From DATEOR01 sp046733475 (GTDB lineage Bacteria; Actinomycetota; Thermoleophilia; Gaiellales; Gaiellaceae), in NCBI GenBank assembly GCA_046733475.1, contig JBKPPF010000024.1, forward strand, positions 22,089-86,088: 64,000 nucleotides of DNA, given 5' to 3'. The notes below the pieces were generated by a model, which had not been told where the DNA came from, did no database searches, and saw nothing but the letters and a program-made list of their open reading frames with translations. Within the stretch, counting starts at the first letter, position 1. Each line of letters starts with the position of its first letter. Made by a program: the position numbers and the translations under genes. Positions 24,792 to 32,740 of the stretch are shown here, piece by piece.

Positions 24792-24797
24792 AGGATA
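24792..24797 (-). promoter_or_regulatory. -10 box of a probably leaderless promoter (treT)
   Basis: TATCCT on the minus strand, eight bases before the GTG start at 24783. Confidence 0.5.
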
Positions 24798-24814
24798 TCG
24801 GCGCGCTCGGCGGA

Positions 24815-25246
24815 TCAGTTGAGGAACTTCGCGAAGCGAAGACGCGAGCCGCCGCCGTTCGGGTTCGGCCCGATGTCGAGCTCGTCGGTGACTGCCCGGA
24901 TGATCGCGATCCCGAGCCCCCCTTCGTCGAGCTCCTGCTGCGCACGCTCGAGGACGGCCGGGTCGAAGCCCGCTCCGTCGTCGGTCACCTGGACGACGAT
25001 CCGGTCCTCGGCGAGCCGGTAGGAGACTTCGACGATCCCGTCCCGCCCTTCCTCGTAGGCGTGGCGGACCGAGTTCGAGCAGGCCTCCGTCAGGGCGAGC
25101 TTCAGATCGGCGACGACTTCCTCCCCGAGAGCCCTGGTGCGCGCGATGCCGGTGAGCGCGAGCCGACAGAGCGCGATGTACTCGGCGCGCGCAGGGATGG
25201 TGAGTGCGACGACTCCGTCGCCGTTTTCGCAGAGGTCGCGACCCAT
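24815..25246 (-). CDS. Anti-sigma-factor-type serine kinase (RsbW/SpoIIAB-like ATP-binding protein)
   Basis: 143 residues from the ATG at 25246. A lone GHKL ATPase domain: N box LKLALTEACSNSVRHAYE near 55-70, G1 box VTDDGAGFDP near 98-107, and G2 box GGLGIAIIRAVTDEL. Proteins of this kind bind and inhibit sigma factors and phosphorylate anti-anti-sigma factors. No sigma or anti-anti-sigma gene is adjacent. A GTG nine codons upstream is in frame, but TAAACT lies eight bases before the ATG, which favours it. The gene sits alone upstream of treT with its own likely promoter. Confidence 0.8.
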   Translation of the reverse strand: MGRDLCENGDGVVALTIPARAEYIALCRLALTGIARTRALGEEVVADLKLALTEACSNSVRHAYEEGRDGIVEVSYRLAEDRIVVQVTDDGAGFDPAVLERAQQELDEGGLGIAIIRAVTDELDIGPNPNGGGSRLRFAKFLN

Positions 25247-25254
25247 GGGCTCGG

Positions 25255-25260
25255 AGTTTA
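25255..25260 (-). promoter_or_regulatory. -10 box of a probably leaderless promoter (anti-sigma gene)
   Basis: TAAACT on the minus strand, eight bases before the ATG at 25246. It supports that start over the upstream GTG, which it would leave untranscribed. Confidence 0.5.
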
Positions 25261-25351
25261 GTCCCCGACCCACAGCCAGCCTAAACCTGCCTCAATCTGA
25301 AGAATCCCTCTCTCTCCTGGACCCGCTCAGTGCTTTTCTACCCGCTCGCGG

Positions 25352-26188
25352 TCACGTCGAACCGGCCAGCCGCTTTCTGGCGACGGCAACCGCCTCTGGG
25401 CTCGAGTCAACGAGGACGAAGCGGCGACCCAGCTCCGCCGCGACCGCCCCGAGCGTCCCACTGCCGGCGAACGGGTCCAGGCACCAGTCGCCCGGCCGGC
25501 TGGAGGCCTGGACGATCCTCCGGAGGACGCCCTCGGGCTTCTGCGTCGGGTAGCCGGTCTTCTCCTTGCCGGTCGGCGAGACAATGGTGTGCCACCAGAC
25601 GTCGGTCGGCAGCTTGCCGCGAGCGGCCTTCTCGGCGGTCACGAGCCCGGGCGCCATGTACGGCTCCCGCTCGACAGCCTCGGAGTCGAACCAGTAGCGC
25701 CCCGGGTCCTTGACGTAAACGAGGATCGTGTCGTGCTTTGCAGGCCAGCGGCGCTTCGGCTTCGCGCCGTAGTCGTAAGCCCAGACGATCTCGTTCAGAA
25801 AGCACTCGCGGCCGAAGAGCTCGTCGAGCAGAAGCTTCGCGTAATGGGCCTCGCGGTAGTCGAGGTGGAGATAGAGGGTGCCGCTCGGGGAGAGCAATCG
25901 ATGCAGCTCGCGAATCCGGGGCTCGAGAAAGCCCAGATAGTCCTCGAACGAATCCGGATACGACGACTCGCAGAGGAGCCGGCTCGCGTAGCGGCGACCG
26001 TAGAAGCCGACGCGATCGCCGTCCTCGTCGGGGACGACCTCGAGGGTGCGCCGGGTGACCGTCCCGCCCGTGTTGAAGGGCGGATCCGCATAGACGAGCT
26101 GGAAGCTCTCGTCCACGAAGCGCGGGAGCAGATCCAGGTTGTCGCCCAGGAGGACGAGGTCGTCGGCCGGCCGCTCCACGCGGCCCAC
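25352..26188 (-). CDS. Site-specific DNA methyltransferase (N6-adenine/N4-cytosine type)
   Basis: 278 residues. Beta-class motif order: catalytic motif IV DPPFNTGG near 34-41 (a DPPY variant) precedes the SAM-binding motif I DPFAGSGT near 245-252. Between them, SPSGTLYLHLDYREAHY and NEIVWAYDYGAKPKRRWPAKHD are typical of Type III/Mod-like and solitary methylases. GYPTQKPEGVLRRI is the conserved helix before motif I. No restriction endonuclease gene is adjacent, so it looks solitary, perhaps regulatory or protective. It follows htrA by 10 bases in the same operon. The GTG at 26188 is chosen; upstream reading overlaps htrA. Confidence 0.82.
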   Translation of the reverse strand: MGRVERPADDLVLLGDNLDLLPRFVDESFQLVYADPPFNTGGTVTRRTLEVVPDEDGDRVGFYGRRYASRLLCESSYPDSFEDYLGFLEPRIRELHRLLSPSGTLYLHLDYREAHYAKLLLDELFGRECFLNEIVWAYDYGAKPKRRWPAKHDTILVYVKDPGRYWFDSEAVEREPYMAPGLVTAEKAARGKLPTDVWWHTIVSPTGKEKTGYPTQKPEGVLRRIVQASSRPGDWCLDPFAGSGTLGAVAAELGRRFVLVDSSPEAVAVARKRLAGST

Positions 26189-26198
26189 TGTAGAGAAG

Positions 26199-27437
26199 CT
26201 AACGGTCGCTGCCCGGGGGGGTTGCGGGACGCTCGCCGAGCTTGACCGTGACCTCGACCTGCTTCCCGTCCCGCAGGAGCGAGAGGCGGGTCGCCTGTCC
26301 GGGCAAGAGCCCTTCCGTGATCGCGCGCACGACATCCTCCGCAGTCTCGACGGGAACCCCGTCGATCGCGACGATCAGGTCGCCGCCTGGTCGGAAGGGG
26401 ATTCCCGTGAATTCCTTCTCGAGGCCGCCGGCTTGGATGCCCGCATCCGCCGCCGGACTTCCTGCGACGACCGTCTGTACCGCCGCTCCAGCATCGGCGG
26501 AGTAGTGGAAGTGGTCGGCGAGCCGCGCCGTCAGTGTCTGCGTCGAGACCCCGAGCCACGCATAGCGCACCTCGCCGTTCTCGATCAGCTGCTCCATCGA
26601 GCGCCGCGCGGAGTTGATCGGCACGGCGAAGCCGACTCCCTCCGCCGTCCCCGAGTTGCTGTTGATCTGCGCGTTGATCCCGATGACACGGCCGCGCGCG
26701 TCGAACATCGGGCCGCCGGAGTTGCCGCGATTGATCGGCGCGTCCGTCTGGATCGCGTCGACGAGGTCGTAGCTCGAGGTCAGTGAGGCGATCGAACGCT
26801 CGGTCGCCGACACGACCCCGACGCTCAGCGAGCTCTCGTTGCCGAACGGGCTTCCGATCGCCGCGACGGGCTGGCCGACGACGACGTGCGTGGAGTCACC
26901 GAGCGGCACCACCGTCAGCTGATGGTCGCCGGGGTCGACCTTGAGGAGTCCGACGTCGTCGTAGATGTCCCATCCGACGATGCGCGCCCGCACCCGGTCG
27001 CCGTCCCGAAACTCGACGAAGACGGTGTTCGCCGCCTCCGGAGTGGCAGTCGGCTCACCCTCCCCGGCCGTTGTGATCACGTGCGAGTTGGTGAGGATGT
27101 AGCCGTCCGAGGAGACGACGAAGCCGGAGCCTTGCGCTGCGTCCGCCGCCGTGACCGAGTCGTTCGGGCCGAAGAGAGCCAGGAGCGTGACGACGCCGGC
27201 GGCGCGCTCGCGGTAGATCGAAGCGGGATCGAAGTCGTTGCCCGGAAGCGGCTTGGCCTCTGCGTCCTCGTCGATCGGATTCGCCGCCGGCGTGGCGCGG
27301 CCCGGGGCCGTCAAGACGACTGTGCGCGTCGCGCCGTCATCTCCCACCCAGCCCGCCGCCTTGGCGACGACGAGCGCCGTGGACGCACCCAGGAGGGCGC
27401 AAACCACCGCAATGACGGCTAGAGATCCCGGGCGCAC
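26199..27437 (-). CDS. HtrA/DegP-family serine protease with PDZ domain
   Basis: 412 residues. An N-terminal hydrophobic anchor (about 4-26), a low-complexity linker, a trypsin-like domain with catalytic His in TNSHVI (near 116), Asp in YDDVGLLKV (near 158) and Ser in RGNSGGPM (near 238), and one C-terminal PDZ domain (about 300-400, DLIVAIDGVPVETAEDVVRA). It degrades or refolds damaged envelope proteins. It follows the histidine kinase gene by 27 bases, suggesting an envelope-stress regulon. TACTAT nine bases before the GTG may add a private leaderless promoter. Confidence 0.9.
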   Translation of the reverse strand: MRPGSLAVIAVVCALLGASTALVVAKAAGWVGDDGATRTVVLTAPGRATPAANPIDEDAEAKPLPGNDFDPASIYRERAAGVVTLLALFGPNDSVTAADAAQGSGFVVSSDGYILTNSHVITTAGEGEPTATPEAANTVFVEFRDGDRVRARIVGWDIYDDVGLLKVDPGDHQLTVVPLGDSTHVVVGQPVAAIGSPFGNESSLSVGVVSATERSIASLTSSYDLVDAIQTDAPINRGNSGGPMFDARGRVIGINAQINSNSGTAEGVGFAVPINSARRSMEQLIENGEVRYAWLGVSTQTLTARLADHFHYSADAGAAVQTVVAGSPAADAGIQAGGLEKEFTGIPFRPGGDLIVAIDGVPVETAEDVVRAITEGLLPGQATRLSLLRDGKQVEVTVKLGERPATPPGSDR

Positions 27438-27446
27438 CGCGATCTC

Positions 27447-27452
27447 ATAGTA
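27447..27452 (-). promoter_or_regulatory. -10 box of a possible leaderless promoter (htrA)
   Basis: TACTAT on the minus strand, nine bases before the htrA GTG, in the 27-base gap after the kinase gene. Confidence 0.4.
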
Positions 27453-27464
27453 GTTACGGCGCGC

Positions 27465-28895
27465 TCAGGCTTCGCCGTCGGCGCGTTTCGACGTGAAAAC
27501 GCGGTCCGCTCGTGGCAAAAGCAACGTGAACACGGTTTCCCCGGATCTGGAGGCGAGCTCGATCGATCCGCCCATCCGCTCTGCGAGCTCCGACGCGATC
27601 GCGAGCCCGAGCCCGCTACCCGATGCCTGGCCCCCCTCAGCCCGGTAGAAGCGCTCGAAGAGGTGCTCCTGGTCACGCTCGGGCACGCCCGGCCCGTCGT
27701 CGGTCACCGCGAGCGCGACCGAGCCGTTCCGGTCGTGCGCGGAGACCACGATGCTCGTGCCCGCGGGAGTGTGGCGCGTCGCGTTCTCGACGAGGATGCG
27801 AGCCACCTGAAGGACGCGCTGCTCGTCCGCGAGCGCCACGGCCGGCCCGTCCACGTCGGCGGAGAGTGCGTGCTCCTTTGCTTCGGCGACGGCACGGAAC
27901 TCCTCGCAGACTGTGCGCGCACTTTCGGCGACGTCTACTTCGACCTGCTCGACCGCGAGCTGACCGGCATCGAGACGCGTAAGGTCGAGAAGGTCGGTGG
28001 CGAGTCTCGTCAGCCTCGTCACCTGCGCGCTCATCTCCTCGACGAAGTCGTTGCGCACCGCCGGCTCGACATCCTCGTCGGCCATCAGCTCGAGGAAGCC
28101 GCCGAGAGAGAAGAGCGGCGTCCTGAGCTCGTGGGAGGCGTTGGCGATGAACTCGCGCCGCGCGCGGTCGAGGTGCGCGAGGCGGAGGCGCATGCGGTCG
28201 AAGGCGCGCGCCAGCTCCCCGACCTCGTCCTCGACCGGATCGACGATCTCCTGCTCGAAGTCGCCGCCCGCGATCCGGCCGGCCGCCTCCTCCAGCCGCC
28301 GGATGCGATGCGTGAGCCGCAACGCGGCGAGGGAACCCGCGAACCACGCGATGAGGAGGGCGGCGATGCCGGCGAGAAGCAGCGTGCGCTCGACGAGACG
28401 GACGCTTGCAAGCGTATCGCTGAGCGACGCCGACATGAGCACGACCGTGTCGTCTCTGAGGCGGAACGCGACCTCGGCGCGCTCACCGTTCCTGTCCACC
28501 TGTCCACGCGCGACCTCGCCTCCGGTCGGTGGGAACACGCTCAGCTGAAACGCCCGCCGGACCACCGGGTCGTTGAGAACCTCGGGCGCCGTGATCTGGT
28601 TGGAGTCCCCCACCGGCACGTACGTGCCGTTCAGTGAGCTGATGACGACGACGCGCGCGCCGATGTCCTCCTGGATGCTCCCCGCCCGCGCGTCGTAGTT
28701 GAGCGGATCTGCCTCCTTCATCTTCCCCGCCACGGTCTGGGCGTTCGCCGAGAGCGCGTCGAGGCGATCGTCCACGAGGCGGTCCTCGAGACGCGGAACG
28801 ACCGCCGCGTAGACGATGCCGAGCGCGCCGGCGACGATAACCAGGACGACCAGCCCGAGCTTGACGGACAGCCGCGGATGCCTGAACTGGTTCAC
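27465..28895 (-). CDS. Two-component sensor histidine kinase
   Basis: 476 residues. TM1 (about 11-34), an extracytoplasmic sensor region of about 130 residues, TM2 (about 171-193), HAMP (about 194-247, LTHRIRRLEEAAGRIAGGDF), HisKA with the phospho-accepting His in NASHELRTP, and a HATPase_c domain with N box ENATRHTP, G1 DDGPGVP, F box LFERFYRA and G2 GSGLGLAI. The GTG overlaps the response regulator stop (GTGA), so the two are a matched pair. The sensed signal is unknown; the following htrA gene suggests the cell envelope. Confidence 0.93.
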   Translation of the reverse strand: MNQFRHPRLSVKLGLVVLVIVAGALGIVYAAVVPRLEDRLVDDRLDALSANAQTVAGKMKEADPLNYDARAGSIQEDIGARVVVISSLNGTYVPVGDSNQITAPEVLNDPVVRRAFQLSVFPPTGGEVARGQVDRNGERAEVAFRLRDDTVVLMSASLSDTLASVRLVERTLLLAGIAALLIAWFAGSLAALRLTHRIRRLEEAAGRIAGGDFEQEIVDPVEDEVGELARAFDRMRLRLAHLDRARREFIANASHELRTPLFSLGGFLELMADEDVEPAVRNDFVEEMSAQVTRLTRLATDLLDLTRLDAGQLAVEQVEVDVAESARTVCEEFRAVAEAKEHALSADVDGPAVALADEQRVLQVARILVENATRHTPAGTSIVVSAHDRNGSVALAVTDDGPGVPERDQEHLFERFYRAEGGQASGSGLGLAIASELAERMGGSIELASRSGETVFTLLLPRADRVFTSKRADGEA

Positions 28896-29590
28896 GTCAC
28901 CTCGCGGAACCGGTAGCCCACACCGCGCACCGTGAAGAGGTAGTGCGGCTCGCTCGGATCGGGCTCGATCTTCTCCCGCAGGTGGCGCACGTGCACGTCG
29001 ATCGTCCGTGGGTCGCGGTACTCGGCGCCGCCCCAGAGGGCCTCCAACAGCGCCTGTCGCGAATAGACACGGCCAGGGTTTGCGGCAAGCGTGCGCAGGA
29101 GCTCGAATTCGAGGTAAGTGAGCTGAACGGGGCCTCCCGAAACCTCCACCGTCCGCTTGGCCAGGTCGATATGGACGCCTTCGACCTGGATAGCGTCGCT
29201 CCTTGCACCTGCCGGCGGGAGCTGCGCGCGGCGGAGCGCCGCGCGGACGCGGCTACGGAACTCCCGGATCGAGAAGGGCTTGGTGATGTAATCGTCCGCG
29301 CCAAGCTCGAGACCGACGACCTTGTCGAGCTCGTCGTCTCGCGCGGTCAGCATCAGGATGGGCACCGCGCTTCGCGCGCGCAGCCGGCGGCAGACCTCCA
29401 GGCCGTCGAGTTTGGGCAGCATGATGTCGAGAATCACGAGATCGACCGAGTTCTCCTCGAAGCGCTGCAACGCCTCCTCGCCGTCGCGCGCCTGCACGAC
29501 ATGGAAGCCCTCGTGCTCCAGTGGGTACGCGAGGAGCTTCTGGATCGATTCCTCGTCGTCGACGAGCAGGATCGTGGCGCTTTCCGGCAT
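28892..29590 (-). CDS. OmpR/PhoB-family response regulator
   Basis: 232 residues from the ATG at 29590. Receiver domain with the acidic pocket Asp11-Asp12, phospho-acceptor Asp55 in VILDIMLP, a conserved Thr in LTARDDE and Lys in ITKPFS; then a winged-helix DNA-binding domain (about 135-230) with LTYLEFELLRTLAANPGRV and DVHVRHLREKI. It pairs with the downstream kinase. A GTG/ATG further upstream was rejected because TATCCT lies seven bases before this ATG. Confidence 0.93.
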   Translation of the reverse strand: MPESATILLVDDEESIQKLLAYPLEHEGFHVVQARDGEEALQRFEENSVDLVILDIMLPKLDGLEVCRRLRARSAVPILMLTARDDELDKVVGLELGADDYITKPFSIREFRSRVRAALRRAQLPPAGARSDAIQVEGVHIDLAKRTVEVSGGPVQLTYLEFELLRTLAANPGRVYSRQALLEALWGGAEYRDPRTIDVHVRHLREKIEPDPSEPHYLFTVRGVGYRFREVT

Positions 29591-29597
29591 GGGACAA

Positions 29598-29628
29598 AGG
29601 ATAGGCACGTCGCGGACCGCACTAGACT
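29598..29628. promoter_or_regulatory. Divergent promoter region (response regulator / M28-like gene)
   Basis: On the minus strand TATCCT (29598-29603) lies seven bases before the response regulator ATG. On the plus strand TAGACT (29623-29628) lies 12 bases before the ATG at 29641. The 50-base gap therefore probably holds two back-to-back promoters with very short or no leaders. Confidence 0.4.
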
Positions 29629-29640
29629 GGCGCGGGCGCC

Positions 29641-31521
29641 ATGGCCGTTCCTCCTGAACGCCGGCGACCCCGACGGGGATCGCTCGAGCGGCCGATCTCG
29701 GGCCGTATCTACCGGGCCGCCTGGCTCGTCGTCGCCGTGCCTCTGCTCGTCGCTGCCTTCAGCGTCGGGCAGCCCGTGGCGTTGCAGCAGCCGCGGCTCC
29801 CGCCTTCGTTCGACCGCACAACCGCCGTCCAGTTCGCCGCCGAGCTCGCGCGCGACTATCCCGACCGCCGGCCGGGGACGACCGGGTCGAAAGCCGCTGC
29901 CGAGTGGGTCACGGCTCGCTTCCGCGACTACGACTTCACCGTCGAGCGGCAGGAGTTCGACGCGAACGTGCCTGGACTGGGCGAGCAGCACTTCGTCAAC
30001 CTGATCGCGACGGCGCCCCCGACGTCGGCAACGAACGTGCCCCGCTCGCAGGAGGTGATCGCCATTGTCGCCCATCGTGACAACATCGGCGGTTCTCCCG
30101 GTGCCGACTACAACGCCTCGAGTACGGGCGCCCTGCTCGAGCTCGCGCGCGACACCGGCAGCGCTGCGCTCTCTCACACGATCGTGCTCGTATCGACGGA
30201 CGGAGACGTGTTCGGTTCACTCGGATCCGCGGAATTCGCGCAGAACTGGGCCTTCCGCGATCGCCTGGCGGCGGTCATCGACCTCGACGCGATCGGGGGC
30301 GACGGCGCTCCTCGTCTCCACTTCGCGGGCGACACGCCTCGGACGCCGGTCTCGACACTCGTCGCGACCGCGGAGGCGAGTGTCCAGAGCCAGGCCCAGA
30401 CCACCCCGCTCCGCCCGAACGCACTCTCGCAGTTGATCGACCTCGCGTTCCCGTTCAGCCTCTACGGCCAGTCGCCCTTCATCACCCAGGGCACGCCCGC
30501 CGTGGCGCTCAGCACCGCGGGGCCCCGGACCCCGCCCGCAGCCGGCGACACGATCGTCGCGCTGAACCAGGAGCACTTGGACCAGCTCGGAAGATCGGCG
30601 CAGGTCCTCCTCGGCTCGCTCGACTCCGCCGCCGACGTCGCGAGCGGCACCGAGTCCTACGTCTGGACCGGCTCGCGCCTCATCCGCGGCTGGACGATCG
30701 AGTTCATTCTCCTCGGCTGCCTGCTCCCCTTCCTCGCCGCGACGATCGATCTCTTCGCGCGCTGCCGGCGACGACACATCGCCCTGCAACCCGCGCTACG
30801 AAGCCTTGCCAGCCGCCTCGGCCTCTGGCTCTGGGCGGGCTTTCTCCTCCTCTTCTTCTCGTTCACCGGAATCTTCCCGAACGGCGAGTCGCGGCCGATC
30901 GCGCCGAGTTCGGTGGTCGCGACCGACTGGCCTGTCGCGGCCATCGGCGTCTTCTTGGGACTCATCGGGCTCGGCTGGCTCGTGACGAGGCCACGGCTCA
31001 TCCCGATGGGGCCGGTCTCGCGGACAGGCGAGCTCGGCGGCCACCTCGCAGCGATGCTCGCACTCGGGCTTGTCGCGCTCGTCGTCGCGGCACAGAACCC
31101 GTTTGCGCTCATCTTCATCCTTCCCTCGCTGCACGCCTGGCTCTGGCTGCCTCACGCCTCGGAGCGCGGGCGGGCGGCCGCGCTCGGCGTCTTCGCAATC
31201 GGCTTCGCCGGCCCGCTGCTCCTGCTCGGGTCGTTCGCCTTCCGTTACGGGTTCGGCTTCGATGCGCTCTGGTACCTCACGGCGCTCACGTCGGTCGGGT
31301 ACGTCCCCGTCATCCTCGTCATCGCCTTCCTCGGGTGGGGAGCCGCGGCCGCGCAGGTGGGCACGGTCGCCGCGGGCCGCTACACGCCCTACCCGGCTGG
31401 TGACGAACACCCGCGCCGCGGGCCGATGCGGGAGTCGATCCGCCAGCTGGTCCTGCTCAGCCGCCGCATGCGCACCCAGCCCACCCATGAGGACGAAACG
31501 GAGTCGGCCGACGGCGAGTAG
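29641..31521 (+). CDS. M28 peptidase-like membrane protein
   Basis: 626 residues. TM near 26-44; an extracytoplasmic M28-like domain (about 55-345) with IVAHRDNI, GADYNASSTGALLELA and VIDLDAIGG at the places of the metal ligands; then about eight further membrane segments (350-590) and an acidic tail. M28 peptidases normally have a Glu-Glu pair (catalytic base and ligand) before the GLxGS turn; here the sequence is STDGDVFGSLGSAEF, so the Glu pair is missing. It may be a non-catalytic or altered member. The ATG at 29641 has TAGACT 12 bases upstream. Convergent with moeA without a gap. Confidence 0.7.
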   Translation: MAVPPERRRPRRGSLERPISGRIYRAAWLVVAVPLLVAAFSVGQPVALQQPRLPPSFDRTTAVQFAAELARDYPDRRPGTTGSKAAAEWVTARFRDYDFTVERQEFDANVPGLGEQHFVNLIATAPPTSATNVPRSQEVIAIVAHRDNIGGSPGADYNASSTGALLELARDTGSAALSHTIVLVSTDGDVFGSLGSAEFAQNWAFRDRLAAVIDLDAIGGDGAPRLHFAGDTPRTPVSTLVATAEASVQSQAQTTPLRPNALSQLIDLAFPFSLYGQSPFITQGTPAVALSTAGPRTPPAAGDTIVALNQEHLDQLGRSAQVLLGSLDSAADVASGTESYVWTGSRLIRGWTIEFILLGCLLPFLAATIDLFARCRRRHIALQPALRSLASRLGLWLWAGFLLLFFSFTGIFPNGESRPIAPSSVVATDWPVAAIGVFLGLIGLGWLVTRPRLIPMGPVSRTGELGGHLAAMLALGLVALVVAAQNPFALIFILPSLHAWLWLPHASERGRAAALGVFAIGFAGPLLLLGSFAFRYGFGFDALWYLTALTSVGYVPVILVIAFLGWGAAAAQVGTVAAGRYTPYPAGDEHPRRGPMRESIRQLVLLSRRMRTQPTHEDETESADGE

Positions 31522-32730
31522 CTAGATGGAGAGGTAGCGAACGGAAGACCCGGCGGCGAGCTCGCCGTCTCCGGCCTCGACCTCGATGAGCGTGTCCGCG
31601 CGGCCGGCGCGGGCGATCATGTGCGACTCCTGCCCCGCGATGGGCTCCAGGACGACGTCCTCCCCGTCCCGCCGAGACTGCGCCCGGATGAACTCGTCGC
31701 GATCGGCGTTTCGCCGGACCGGGGCGTCGAGGAGCCCATGGCGGAAGGCCGGCTGGGGCTCCGGGAGCCCCAGCAACGCGTTCACGGCCGTGCGGACGAA
31801 GAGCTCGAAGGTCACGAGCACCGAAACCGGGTTCCCCGGAAGGTTGAAGACGAGGTGGTCGCGGCGAACGCCGAAGGCGACCGGCTTCCCCGGCTTCACG
31901 GCGACTCCCCAGAAGATCTCCTCGACCCGGAGCCCGGCCTGTGTTTCCCGCACCAGGTCGTGCGGCCCGACGGAGGCGCCTCCGGACGTCACGAGCATGT
32001 CGAAGCCGAGCAAGGCGCGCTCCATGGCGCGCTCGAGCTCGTCCGGATCGTCGCCGACCACCCCGAGCTGGGCCGGCACCGCGCCAGCGAGCTGCAGCGC
32101 GGTCGCGAGCAGAAGCCCGTTCGACTCGTAGATCTCTCCGGGACCGAGCTCCTCTCCGGGTTGCTTCAACTCGGACCCCGTGACCAGGACCCCGACGCGC
32201 GGGCGCTTGGCGCACTGCACCTCGTGGACACCTGCCGCCGCGAGAGCGCCCACCTGGGCGGGCCCAAGGCGAATTCCCGGATCGAGGACGACATCGCCGC
32301 TCCGCACGTCGCTTCCCCGCTCCCGCACATTGGCGCCGGCGGCGACCGTTTCGCGGATGTCGATTGACTCGCCCGCGTCCTCCACGAGCTCGAGCGGGAC
32401 GACCGCGTCGGCCCCCTCGGGAACCGCGCCGCCGGTGGAGATCGCCATTGTTTCCCCGGTCGCGAGCGGACGCCCGGCGGGTGACCCGGCGGCGATCCGG
32501 GCGGCGACCGGGAGGCGCGCGCCCACAGCGGCGTCTTTTACTCGGACCGCGAAGCCGTCCATCGCGGAGCTCGGGAATGGCGGCAGGTCGACCAGCGAAG
32601 ACGCCGCCTCCGCGAGGACCCGGCCGGCCGCGCGCTCTACGGGGACGCGCTCTGCGTCGAGACGTTGGGCGCGCTCGAGAACGAGACGCTGCGCCTCCGC
32701 GACCGAGATCAGCTTCGTCGCCGTGCTCAC
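31522..32730 (-). CDS. moeA: Molybdopterin molybdenumtransferase
   Basis: 402 residues. MoeA domains in order: N-terminal domain with LVDLPPFPSSAMDGFAV, the STGGAVPEGADAVVP block, the MogA-like domain with GVLVTGSEL, the IYESNGLLL and LVTSGGASVGPHD motifs, FGVRRDHLVFNLPGNPVS, and a C-terminal barrel. It inserts molybdate into adenylated molybdopterin, the step after MogA. GTG start at 32730; 10 bases after the glycosyltransferase stop, so it closes the DUF2203–mscS–PBP–glycosyltransferase–moeA operon. Confidence 0.93.
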   Translation of the reverse strand: MSTATKLISVAEAQRLVLERAQRLDAERVPVERAAGRVLAEAASSLVDLPPFPSSAMDGFAVRVKDAAVGARLPVAARIAAGSPAGRPLATGETMAISTGGAVPEGADAVVPLELVEDAGESIDIRETVAAGANVRERGSDVRSGDVVLDPGIRLGPAQVGALAAAGVHEVQCAKRPRVGVLVTGSELKQPGEELGPGEIYESNGLLLATALQLAGAVPAQLGVVGDDPDELERAMERALLGFDMLVTSGGASVGPHDLVRETQAGLRVEEIFWGVAVKPGKPVAFGVRRDHLVFNLPGNPVSVLVTFELFVRTAVNALLGLPEPQPAFRHGLLDAPVRRNADRDEFIRAQSRRDGEDVVLEPIAGQESHMIARAGRADTLIEVEAGDGELAAGSSVRYLSI

Positions 32731-32740
32731 GCGCGAAAGG

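Noticed and set aside
25352..26188. A restriction-modification system
   Set aside because: No endonuclease or specificity gene is adjacent; only the methyltransferase can be supported.
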